This document shows, one piece after another, positions 17,404 through 24,235 of a DNA stretch of 33,251 nucleotides; the first letter of the stretch is position 1, and each line of letters starts with the position of its first letter. A model generated the notes under the pieces. It did not search any database. It saw only the letters and a program-made list of their open reading frames with translations, and was not told the DNA's origin. The translations under genes were made by a program, and so were the position numbers. Source of the stretch: an uncultured Opitutales bacterium. Its GTDB lineage: Bacteria > Verrucomicrobiota > Verrucomicrobiia > Opitutales > Intestinicryptomonadaceae. Location of the stretch: positions 1 through 33,251 of the forward strand of contig CALXQW010000033.1 in NCBI GenBank assembly GCA_944390805.1. The letters are read 5' to 3'.

Positions 17404-18900
17404 CTAAAGCAGACTCAAGTTTCCAACCATCACGCAACGGCGCCTGCGCGTGAAAGTTTTTGGGTTTGATATGCCCTCGCCCGTAGTTGTGGCTATCGAG
17501 TAAGACAAATATCCCTCTCCGCCGAGACCCAAACCACACATGCACGGCCCGTTCTTTATGAATACCGTAGTATCCATAGCCCTGGCCATTCTCGTCATGT
17601 GATCTACATTCAAAGAGTGTATGAGGGCGCTGTGCCTGTATCCGTGCTCCGCCTTCTGGGCAAATGCCAAAGCCTCGTCGAAATCGGCAGCCTTGACTAT
17701 GGGCAACATGGGCATCATCTGCTCCTCCAGCACAAACGGATGGTTTGCATCTGTCTGAGCAAAGAGCAACTGCGTCCCCTGGGGTATGGACACCCCCGCG
17801 GCCTCCGCCAAAACCGACGGATCTTTTCCAACAAGCGTGCGCTTTAGCCTGTAATGGCCATCCTTAAGCTCAAATGCCGCATCTGTTAGCCTGCGCAGAG
17901 GCTCGCCTGAAATTTCAAAGCCTCCGTTTGCCTTCATGGCGGCTATGAAACGGTCGTATATGTCGGCCGTTACAAAGACTTCTTTCTCGCTGACGCAAAG
18001 AAGATTATTGTCGTACGCGCTTCCGGCTATTATGTCCTTTGCGGCCTTGTTCGGATCAACAGTGCCGTCAACAATGACAGGCGGATTCCCCGGACCCGCG
18101 CAAATGCACTTCTTGCCAGACTTCATCGCCGCAGCAACAACTCCGGGGCCTCCCGTAATGCACATTATCGCCACCAGCGGGTTCTTTGCAAGAGCCGCAA
18201 AAGTATCAAGCGTTGGCTTTTCTATGCAGCAGAAAAGATTCTTTATGCCCAGCTTCTTTTCTATTGCCTTATTGAACGCGCTTATTGCCAAAACCGCGCT
18301 CTTTGCGCCGTTTGGATGCGGATTGAACACCACAGCATTTCCGGCAGCCGCCATGCTGACGCAGTTACCCGCTATGGTTGGAATGGAATGCGTAACTGGG
18401 GTTATTGCCCCTATGACCCCGTAGGGTGTGAACTCCTCGAGCATTATGCCGTCGTCGCCGCTGTATGCGTCGGGCTTAAGCCACTCTGTTCCGGGCACGC
18501 CGGCTATTATCTGAAGCTTCTCCACCTTGTGGTCGAGACGACCTATCTTGGTCTCCTCATACTCAAACCTGCCCCAGGCCTCGGCATTGGCTATCGTAGT
18601 GTCCTTTACTATCTTGATAACCTCGTCTCTGCCTTTTAAACCAAGAGTAGAAAACTTTAAGAACGCCTCGCGCGCGGCCGCAACAGCCTCGTCGGCGTCC
18701 GAAAAAATTCCAGCGTTGCTCGCCGAGGCCGAATTTGCCGGATACACGGCCGTCGCCCCAAAGCCGCCCTTGGGCTGAGCATTGTTCTTCAGCCTGCACG
18801 GGCAGTCTGCCGGAGGCTCAACGCTGCCGTCTGCCCTTATCTGGGATAGAACCCCGCGAACTATCTCGCGCACAGATTCCTCGCTTAAATTAAAACTCAT
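17404..18900 (-). CDS. pduP: CoA-acylating aldehyde dehydrogenase, PduP/EutE type
   Basis: 498 residues. It oxidises the aldehyde released in the BMC lumen (L-lactaldehyde in the inferred pathway) to an acyl-CoA with NAD+. The first 21 residues (NLSEESVREIVRGVLSQI) form an amphipathic helix followed by a Pro-rich linker, the encapsulation peptide seen in PduP. The dehydrogenase core carries the catalytic cysteine C302 in YDNNLLCVSEKEVF, and CITGGPGVVAAAMKSGKK with CAGPGNPPVIVDG, typical of the acylating subgroup. Its ATG overlaps the stop of the upstream BMC-P gene. The symbol refers to the family; in PVM loci it is also named by its locus. Confidence 0.95.
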   Translation of the reverse strand: MSFNLSEESVREIVRGVLSQIRADGSVEPPADCPCRLKNNAQPKGGFGATAVYPANSASASNAGIFSDADEAVAAAREAFLKFSTLGLKGRDEVIKIVKDTTIANAEAWGRFEYEETKIGRLDHKVEKLQIIAGVPGTEWLKPDAYSGDDGIMLEEFTPYGVIGAITPVTHSIPTIAGNCVSMAAAGNAVVFNPHPNGAKSAVLAISAFNKAIEKKLGIKNLFCCIEKPTLDTFAALAKNPLVAIMCITGGPGVVAAAMKSGKKCICAGPGNPPVIVDGTVDPNKAAKDIIAGSAYDNNLLCVSEKEVFVTADIYDRFIAAMKANGGFEISGEPLRRLTDAAFELKDGHYRLKRTLVGKDPSVLAEAAGVSIPQGTQLLFAQTDANHPFVLEEQMMPMLPIVKAADFDEALAFAQKAEHGYRHSALIHSLNVDHMTRMARAMDTTVFIKNGPCMCGLGLGGEGYLSYSIATTTGEGISNPKTFTRRRRCVMVGNLSLL

Positions 18901-19205
18901 TTTTTGTCGCCCTTATATACCGATTTCTTGTCAACATCGACGCTGTCGACTATGCCGACAACCGCCGCGTCCACCGGAACTTCCTTCAAGCCGTCGCCCT
19001 GGCGCGCGCTCGAGCCCTGGCAAAAGAGCACCACGGCGCCCTCGCCCGCTCCGAGCGTATCTATGGCCACAACGGTGTTCTTTGCCTGTTCAAGCTCGCC
19101 ATTCACGCCCAACTGAAGCGGGCGCAACAGCGCGAGCTTTCTGCCCCTGAGCTTGCCGTCCTTCTGCGTAGCTACGACCTGCCCTATGACTTTCGCCAAA
19201 AGCAT
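18897..19205 (-). CDS. BMC-P shell vertex protein (EutN/CcmL family), paralogue 3
   Basis: 102 residues and the closest of the three to textbook EutN/CcmL: AKVIGQVVATQKDGKLRGRK, then LLRPLQL, AIDTLGAGEGAVVLFCQGSS with ARQ after it, and VDAAVVGIVDSVDV. The tail KKSVYKGDKK is basic. It lies 21 nt after a BMC-H gene and overlaps pduP by 4 nt. It is expected to form pentameric vertex caps. Confidence 0.95.
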   Translation of the reverse strand: MLLAKVIGQVVATQKDGKLRGRKLALLRPLQLGVNGELEQAKNTVVAIDTLGAGEGAVVLFCQGSSARQGDGLKEVPVDAAVVGIVDSVDVDKKSVYKGDKK

Positions 19206-19226
19206 CGCCTCAAGCTCCGCTAACTA

Positions 19227-19523
19227 TTACTTCTTGGCCGCAGCCTTCGGTTCGCCGCAAAGAGCCGCACATACGTCGGCGCTCGGACGGGCTATTACAT
19301 GCGCGCTCAAAACCGTGCCTATCTCGCCGGCGGCATTCGCGCCCGCGTCTATGGCGGCCTTTACACTTGCCACGTCTCCGGCTATCTGGACGCTCATGTA
19401 TGCGCCGCCGCTGTCCTTAAGCGGGCCGGCCAACGATACGTTTGCCGCCTTGAGCATAGCGTCCGTACCCTTTACGAGCGCCACCAAACCCTTGGTTTCG
19501 AGAACTCCTATTGCATTTGCCAT
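19227..19523 (-). CDS. BMC-H shell hexamer protein, paralogue 1
   Basis: 98 residues with one BMC domain: AIGVLETKGLVALVKGTDAM, then VSLAGPLKDSGGAYMSVQIA and GDVASVKAAIDAGANAA, ending VLSAHVIARPSAD. It should form flat hexamers that tile the shell facets. The pore triplet aligned with Gly-Ser-Gly of other family members is G39-G40-A41, which differs from the other two BMC-H proteins here. It has an extra Ala/Lys-rich tail (PKAAAKK). A Shine-Dalgarno-like GAAGGA lies 8 nt before the ATG. It is separated from the other two BMC-H genes by ackA. Confidence 0.95.
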   Translation of the reverse strand: MANAIGVLETKGLVALVKGTDAMLKAANVSLAGPLKDSGGAYMSVQIAGDVASVKAAIDAGANAAGEIGTVLSAHVIARPSADVCAALCGEPKAAAKK

Positions 19524-19558
19524 AATATTTTTCCTTCTTTATAATTTATCTGTTAAAT

Positions 19559-20746
19559 TTACCTTCCGCCCGACTCTATCAGCCTGGCGGCTTCCGAGGC
19601 CAAAACTATCTCCTCGTCCGCAGATACCACAACGGCCTTTACCGCCGAATCCTCCGCGGAAATCTCCCCCTCTTTCTTGCCCTTCATTGCGGCATTTCTT
19701 TGCGCGTCAAGTTTAAGGCCTATGAACTCCAGAGATTCAAGTATGCGCTCTCTTACGAGAGTGTCGTTTTCGCCTATCCCGCCGCTGAAACTAATGCAGT
19801 CCACACCGCCAAGCTGCGCCGCAAAACCGCCTATGTACATCTTGGCCGAATGAACCAGAACGTCTATCGCAAGTGCTGCATCTTCGTTGCCGGCCTGCGC
19901 CGCCGAATGGATATCGCGAATGTCGTTTGAAACCCCGCTTATGCCAAGCAGACCAGACTCCTTGGAAAGCTGCCTTGCCGCCTCGCCGAGACTTATCTTC
20001 AAAGTCTCCACAACAAACGGCAGCGCCATGGAATCCAAATCTCCCGTGCGATTGTTCTGCGGCAGACCGCTCTGCGGAGTAAAGCCCATGCTCGAGCCAA
20101 TCGCCGCGCCGTTCAAAATTCCGCACACACTGCTCGACCCGCCAAGATGGCAGTTTATCAGCCTAAACGGCCTCTGGAGCTTCTCCGGGCCTCCGTTTAC
20201 ATAAAGCATCTTTGCGCTCTCGGCCGCGTCAAATCTGCCGCAAAGCTCGGCAGCGCGCTGCGCGGCGTACTTGTGGCTTGCACCGTGGAATCCGTTGCGC
20301 CTTACGCCAGCCTCGTCCCAAGACTTTGGAACCGCATATCTGCGCCATGCCCGCGGAGCCCACTGGAAGAACGACGTCTCAAAAAGAGCTATCCTTCTTG
20401 CCGACGGCAACGCCTTTTCAAACGCACGTATTGCCGCTATGTACGGCGGATTATGCGCCGGAGCAACAAAAGCCATGTCGCTTAGGGCTTTTAAAACCTC
20501 CTCGTCAACTTCGCGCAAGCCCGACAGATTCTTTCCCAGCACAGTCTTAAACGCAACCGCATCTATGTCGGCCGGAGCAATCCCCGCATTCGCACGCAAA
20601 TCCTCAAGGCAATTGCCTATCGCCGCAAGATAGTCTTCCACGCGCTCCGCAGCACCCTTTGCAAGACGTATACAAGTTGCGCCTTCTATCTCAAAGAGGG
20701 TGTACTTATAGCTCGTGGAGCCAACATTTGCTACGAGAATCTTCAT
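19559..20746 (-). CDS. ackA: Acetate/propionate kinase family protein of the BMC
   Basis: 395 residues. It transfers phosphate from an acyl-phosphate to ADP, giving the free acid and ATP. In the inferred pathway the substrate is lactyl-phosphate. Seen are LVANVGSTSYKYTLFE at the N-terminus (Asn and Ser of phosphate binding), RNGFHGASHKYAAQRA, NCHLGGSSSVCGILNG, GSSMGFTPQSGLPQNNRTGD and SGGIGEND. The segment after MGFTP is unusual: most acetate kinases have EGLxMGTRSGD, here SGLPQNNRTGD. There is no encapsulation helix. It is embedded between BMC-H genes, so it is dedicated to this pathway. Confidence 0.93.
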   Translation of the reverse strand: MKILVANVGSTSYKYTLFEIEGATCIRLAKGAAERVEDYLAAIGNCLEDLRANAGIAPADIDAVAFKTVLGKNLSGLREVDEEVLKALSDMAFVAPAHNPPYIAAIRAFEKALPSARRIALFETSFFQWAPRAWRRYAVPKSWDEAGVRRNGFHGASHKYAAQRAAELCGRFDAAESAKMLYVNGGPEKLQRPFRLINCHLGGSSSVCGILNGAAIGSSMGFTPQSGLPQNNRTGDLDSMALPFVVETLKISLGEAARQLSKESGLLGISGVSNDIRDIHSAAQAGNEDAALAIDVLVHSAKMYIGGFAAQLGGVDCISFSGGIGENDTLVRERILESLEFIGLKLDAQRNAAMKGKKEGEISAEDSAVKAVVVSADEEIVLASEAARLIESGGR

Positions 20747-20794
20747 GCCGGTAAAAAATCTATCCCTGCGTTTCTAAATAACTTATCAAAAAAA

Positions 20795-21073
20795 TTACGC
20801 GAGAAAATCTCCCAGCTTGGAGAGATCCTCATGCGGACGCGCAATCACGTCAACTGCGGTTATCTCGCCAACCTTAGCGCCTGCCTCAGCTGCAGCGTCC
20901 GCAGCAGCCTTAACACTGGCAACGTCGCCCGTAAAGAACACGGCAACCAGGCCGCTGCCAACCTTCCTCCAGCCGAGCATATTCACGCTGGCTGCCTTAA
21001 GAGCCGTATCGGCTGCGCACATGGCAGCAATCAACCCCTTGGTTTCTATCATTCCGAGTGCCTGTTTTTCCAT
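20795..21073 (-). CDS. BMC-H shell hexamer protein, paralogue 2
   Basis: 92 residues with a single BMC domain: ALGMIETKGLIAAMCAADTA, VNMLGWRKVGSGLVAVFF, TGDVASVKAAADAAAEAG and AVDVIARPHEDL. The pore triplet is the common G39-S40-G41. A GGAG Shine-Dalgarno lies 9 nt before the ATG. The first of the two adjacent BMC-H genes is 25 nt upstream and ackA starts 48 nt downstream. It is expected to be a facet hexamer and, by its canonical pore, a candidate for small polar metabolite passage. Confidence 0.96.
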   Translation of the reverse strand: MEKQALGMIETKGLIAAMCAADTALKAASVNMLGWRKVGSGLVAVFFTGDVASVKAAADAAAEAGAKVGEITAVDVIARPHEDLSKLGDFLA

Positions 21074-21098
21074 CTTTATATTCTCCGATATTTAAATT

Positions 21099-21371
21099 TT
21101 ACTTCTTGATGAAAGCGCCCAAAAGCTGCGCATGCGGACGCGCCAAAACCGCCGAGCCCACAAGCTCTCCAACAGCCGAAGCCGCCGCCGCGCCAGCGTC
21201 AACCGCAGCCTTAACGCTGCCGACATCTCCCTGAACAATCACGGTTATGTAGCCGCCGCCTATTTGCATCTTGCCGACAATCTCGACGCTCGCAGCCTTT
21301 ACCATGGCGTCTGAAGCCTCTATGCAGCCCGTCAGCCCTCTTGTTTCAATCATTCCGAGTGAATCGCTCAT
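21099..21371 (-). CDS. BMC-H shell hexamer protein, paralogue 3
   Basis: 90 residues with a single BMC domain: [56 protein letters not shown] and [13 protein letters not shown]. It has the highest resemblance to PduA/CcmK-type proteins. The pore triplet is G38-G39-G40. AAGGAAA lies 7 nt before the ATG. It is the first shell gene of the operon, 42 nt after pduL, so it may be the most abundant facet protein; that is an inference from position. Confidence 0.96.
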   Translation of the reverse strand: MSDSLGMIETRGLTGCIEASDAMVKAASVEIVGKMQIGGGYITVIVQGDVGSVKAAVDAGAAAASAVGELVGSAVLARPHAQLLGAFIKK

Positions 21372-21413
21372 AATGTTTCCTTATTGTTTTTATTCTTTAG
21401 ATTAAATGTTTAC

Positions 21414-22094
21414 TTATTTTAAAAGTTCGCAGAAAGTGCCCTCGCCCAAAGCGCACGCGTTGCCCTCGTCGGTGTCTATATGCACCTCCAACCTCAGGGC
21501 GGGATCCACCCTACAAAGAACATCGTCAAATACTATCGGGTTTTCGCCACGCACCGCAAGGCGCATAAAGTCTTTATCCTTAACTCCGTAAAACTCCGCG
21601 TCTGCCGGGCTCATATGTACATGCCTGTGCGCGCGTATAACGCCGCTTTCCATCTCAAAAAATCCTTTTGGCCCCATTAGCATGCAACCGGGCGTTCCTT
21701 TTACATCGCCGCTATTTCTAAGCGGCACGTCGAACCCCAAAAGGCGCGCGTCTGTCAGGGCGAGCTCAACCTGGTTCTCCTTGCGGCAGGGCCCGAGTAT
21801 GCGCAGGTTAGATATAACCCTGCTGCGCGGACCTATCAATGTTACAGTCTCCTTTGCGGCAAACTGCCCGTCTTGATAGAGCCATTTGTGCACGCTAAGT
21901 TCATATCCTTTGCCAAAAAGCGCCTCTACAGCCTCCTTCGTCAGATGGCAGTGCCTTGCGCTGACGTTAACAACAAGAGGATTAGGCGCACACACAACAC
22001 GCGGAACAGTCAGCCCAAGCTGCTTGTAAACCGCATGCCTTACAAGATTTTCAACAGCCGCTCTCAACGGCATTTTCTGTTCGGTTTGAGCCAT
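21414..22094 (-). CDS. pduL: PduL-type phosphate acyltransferase of the BMC
   Basis: 226 residues. It swaps CoA for phosphate on the acyl-CoA made by PduP and so recycles CoA inside the shell. Two PduL domains carry the zinc-binding histidines: VSARHCHLTKEAVEALF in the first and RAHRHVHMSPADAEFYGV in the second. ISNLRILGPCRKENQVEL, SGDVKGTPGCMLMGPKG and LEVHIDTDEGNAC complete the family pattern. The N-terminal stretch LRAAVENLVRHAVYKQLGL is an amphipathic helix fitting an encapsulation peptide. It is the first gene of the operon. Confidence 0.96.
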   Translation of the reverse strand: MAQTEQKMPLRAAVENLVRHAVYKQLGLTVPRVVCAPNPLVVNVSARHCHLTKEAVEALFGKGYELSVHKWLYQDGQFAAKETVTLIGPRSRVISNLRILGPCRKENQVELALTDARLLGFDVPLRNSGDVKGTPGCMLMGPKGFFEMESGVIRAHRHVHMSPADAEFYGVKDKDFMRLAVRGENPIVFDDVLCRVDPALRLEVHIDTDEGNACALGEGTFCELLK

Positions 22095-22117
22095 TTTATT
22101 TGTTCTGATATCAAAAG

Positions 22118-22154
22118 TCTTTCAAATTTATGTCCGATTTCTCCAGAAAAACAA
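22118..22154 (-). promoter_or_regulatory. Candidate promoter of the BMC operon
   Basis: In the 212-bp divergent gap between pduL and the DeoR gene, the minus strand has TTGTTT (22154-22149) and TAAATT (22130-22125) 18 bp apart. The gap is very A+T rich, so several such pairs can be found. A TTGACC box lies at 22270-22275 on the plus strand but without a good -10. No clear palindromic operator for the regulator was seen. Confidence 0.3.
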
Positions 22155-22306
22155 ACCTTTTTTATCATTTTCTCAAGCAGAAATCTCACAAAAACCAACA
22201 ATAATCAAGCATAAAATCCAATTTTTTCCATATTTTTTTCTAAATTCAACTTATATGGCCTTATTTTTGTTGACCCTTGTGGGAAAATAAAGATAGAAGA
22301 ATTTGC

Positions 22307-23059
22307 ATGTTAGCAAGACAACGCCACAGGATGATATTAAATATGCTCGAGTCTCAACCTAGTCTCAGAACCATAGAGCTTGCAAAGCTTTTCGACGTTA
22401 CCGATGAGACCATCAGGCGCGATTTGGAGCTTCTCGATGCCGAGAACAAGCTTATACGCACCCACGGCGGGGCTTTGCGCATAGAAAAGCGGGTCAGCGA
22501 TTTGCCCCTGCACAAGCGGCTTAAGGAGCACCGCGAGGCCAAGCTTGAGATAGCCAACAAGGCTCTTTCCCTGATAAAGGAAAACGAGACCATACTCTTG
22601 GATGCAAGTTCCACCGCACTTGCGCTTGCCGAGGCTCTGCCAGACATAAAGCTCACCGTAATAACCAACGCTCACGATGTTGTAATGGCCCTGATGCCAA
22701 AGAGCGATATTTCAATAATACTCACCGGCGGCAAGCTCGACAGAGAAAGCCACTCCTTCGGGGGAATGACCTCTTGGACTACCGTCAAGCGCTTCTCTGT
22801 TGACAAGATATTCTTTTCCGGCAACGGGCTTGATTTGGAGCGCGGAGCAAGCGAGGCTCTTGAGACTCATGCAGAATTTAAGGAAAACGTTCTGCCGCTA
22901 TGCCATGAAAAGATATTCCTGTGCGATTCCTCCAAGCTTGGAGTGCGTTCTGCGCGTTTCTTTGCGGATTTCGATATGATGGATAAAATCATAACAGATT
23001 CCGCAGCAGATGCGTCTTTTAAGGAGAAGCTTGAGGCTATCGGAGCACACGTCCTATAA
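22307..23059 (+). CDS. DeoR-family transcriptional regulator of the BMC locus
   Basis: 250 residues from the ATG at 22307, which gives the family start MLARQRHRMILNMLE. The N-terminal winged helix-turn-helix (LAKLFDVTDETIRRDLELLD, then LIRTHGGA) binds DNA. The C-terminal DeoR sensor domain (about 75-235) binds a sugar phosphate and shows DASSTALALAEALP, LTGGKLDRESHSFGG and FLCDSSKLGVRSARF. Regulators of this family usually respond to phosphorylated intermediates of the pathway next door. It is transcribed away from pduL across a shared 212-bp region, so it most likely represses the BMC operon until a fucose or rhamnose intermediate is present. Confidence 0.94.
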   Translation: MLARQRHRMILNMLESQPSLRTIELAKLFDVTDETIRRDLELLDAENKLIRTHGGALRIEKRVSDLPLHKRLKEHREAKLEIANKALSLIKENETILLDASSTALALAEALPDIKLTVITNAHDVVMALMPKSDISIILTGGKLDRESHSFGGMTSWTTVKRFSVDKIFFSGNGLDLERGASEALETHAEFKENVLPLCHEKIFLCDSSKLGVRSARFFADFDMMDKIITDSAADASFKEKLEAIGAHVL

Positions 23060-23093
23060 TTTTGCCCAAAGATAACAAAGAAGTTATTAAAAG

Positions 23094-23135
23094 AATCCGC
23101 AGTGGATACAATTTATATCCTTTGCGGATTTTTTA
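23094..23135 (+). terminator. Rho-independent terminator of the DeoR gene
   Basis: AATCCGCA (23094-23101) pairs with 23123-23130, with a second inner 5-bp stem (GGATA with TATCC), followed by a T tract to 23134. It begins 35 nt after the DeoR stop codon. Confidence 0.78.
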
Positions 23136-23431
23136 TATTCACAACTTTCAACACTCGCCTGCTTAAAGAAGAGTTTAAGACCTCACGCAAGAAATGGCTG
23201 TACGATAGAAAAATCATTAATGGCTCGGTATATTTCTCATGTACAAAAAACATCGCGTTTAGAATTCTTATTCTCTTTTCAAACCAAGACTTTGGTGGCG
23301 GCAAAATCCAAAGCAGCATGCCGAAACAATAAATATACAAACGCACCTTGTACTTTTAAAAATTACGGATACCCCCTTACCGCAGATGGCCTTAAGAGCA
23401 TCTTTCCCAGAAGAATTAAGCATTAAATAAT
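23136..23431. other. Non-coding stretch with no supported gene
   Basis: After the terminator there are nearly 300 bp with only short chance reading frames on both strands, none with a family resemblance, a good start or normal codon use. I see no tRNA or CRISPR repeat. The same holds for 23600-23805, after the small membrane protein gene. Confidence 0.5.
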
Positions 23432-23599
23432 TTACGCACTCTTGAAGATCCATTTATCTATCCACCAAAAGACGCAAGCTCCAATAAAGTTGCTTATAAC
23501 AGCAGCTAAAATTGCATTATCCCTAAATAGAAATATACAAGGTGCCAGCACAATAGAACTCAATTGCCATCGAAAAGCGTAGTAGCAAAATCTTTTCAT
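23432..23599 (-). CDS. Small membrane protein of 55 residues, unknown function
   Basis: From an ATG at 23599 to a TAA at 23432 the minus strand encodes 55 residues. It begins MKRFCYYAFRWQLSSIVLAP, has two hydrophobic segments (about 14-26 and 28-46) separated by FRDN, and ends WWIDKWIFKSA. The Arg/Lys distribution and the aromatic W-W-x-D-K-W end look like a real two-helix membrane protein, and similar short proteins ending in FW-x-D-x-x-IF are familiar to me from other bacteria and archaea, though I cannot name the family. There is no Shine-Dalgarno. It stands alone between the DeoR terminator and rpsU. Confidence 0.5.
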   Translation of the reverse strand: MKRFCYYAFRWQLSSIVLAPCIFLFRDNAILAAVISNFIGACVFWWIDKWIFKSA

Positions 23600-23805
23600 C
23601 TATTTAAATTTACTATATCGCATTAAATTGTTCAACGCATTTTATTATTAGCAAAGTTCTTGGTAAGTTCCAAACCTTTATTTGCCCACTATAAAAAGCC
23701 AATCAACCCGCCCTATTTAACAGGAAACACAAAATTACTTCTGCTAAACAAAACCGTAAAAAGATTTTATTTAGGCAATGGTTTAGCGCAGTATAAAAAT
23801 AGTAC

Positions 23806-23842
23806 AAAAAAAATGCCCCCGGGAAATTCCTGAAGGCATTTT
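23806..23842 (-). terminator. Rho-independent terminator of rpsU
   Basis: On the minus strand AAAATGCC (23842-23835) pairs with GGCATTTT (23817-23810), with further inner pairs around an AATTT loop, followed by a run of T. It starts 15 nt past the rpsU stop. Confidence 0.8.
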
Positions 23843-23856
23843 CTTGAAAAAACCAA

Positions 23857-24057
23857 TTAACGGTTTTCGTAACGCTGGCGAAGCATATTGTTGAACGCCG
23901 CAACCTTCTTCTTTCTGCGTTTGATTTCGGAGGGTTTCTCAAAGTAGCGTTTCTGGCGGACATCGCGTATTACGCCCTCGCGGTCGAGCTTCTTCTTAAG
24001 CCTGCGCAGAGCCTTCTCCATAGCCTCGCCTTTTCTTATCTTTACATCAACTGACAC
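23857..24057 (-). CDS. rpsU: 30S ribosomal protein bS21
   Basis: 66 residues, the normal length for bS21, which sits on the 30S platform near the 3' end of 16S rRNA. Seen are [20 protein letters not shown], then [20 protein letters not shown] with [10 protein letters not shown], matching the family throughout. The start is GTG, fixed by a Shine-Dalgarno of 11 matching bases 6 nt upstream. It is monocistronic with its own terminator. The very strong ribosome binding site stands out in a window where most genes have none and suggests translational autoregulation. Confidence 0.95.
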   Translation of the reverse strand: MSVDVKIRKGEAMEKALRRLKKKLDREGVIRDVRQKRYFEKPSEIKRRKKKVAAFNNMLRQRYENR

Positions 24058-24063
24058 CTTTGT

Positions 24064-24111
24064 TCACCTCCTTTAATCTTGTACGGGAGAACACCTTGCG
24101 GCACTCTCTCC
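24064..24111 (-). promoter_or_regulatory. rpsU leader: perfect Shine-Dalgarno and GNRA hairpin
   Basis: AAAGGAGGTGA (24074-24064) is a full-length complement to the usual 16S rRNA 3' end, 6 nt before the GTG start. Just upstream, 24111-24086 can fold as a hairpin: GGAGA paired with TCTCC, an inner TGCC/GGTG helix with wobble pairs, and a GCAA tetraloop. The hairpin could order the leader or hold a second purine-rich GGAG segment out of reach. Confidence 0.6.
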
Positions 24112-24235
24112 TAAAAATAGAAGCGAACTTTGTGAATTAAAGGGTAAGGTAAGTCAAGCCATATTTTCAATTCGGCAAGCTAAAAATTTTAATGAGCGGC
24201 GACAGAAAATAATTATAAATTAACGGCGTACACCT

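Noticed and set aside
22095..22306. Palindromic DeoR operator in the divergent promoter region
   Set aside because: Only short A+T-rich near-repeats were found; none is clear enough to call.
23113..23346. Minus-strand 77-codon frame in the gap after the DeoR gene
   Set aside because: It runs over the DeoR terminator hairpin, has no Shine-Dalgarno and no protein-like pattern.
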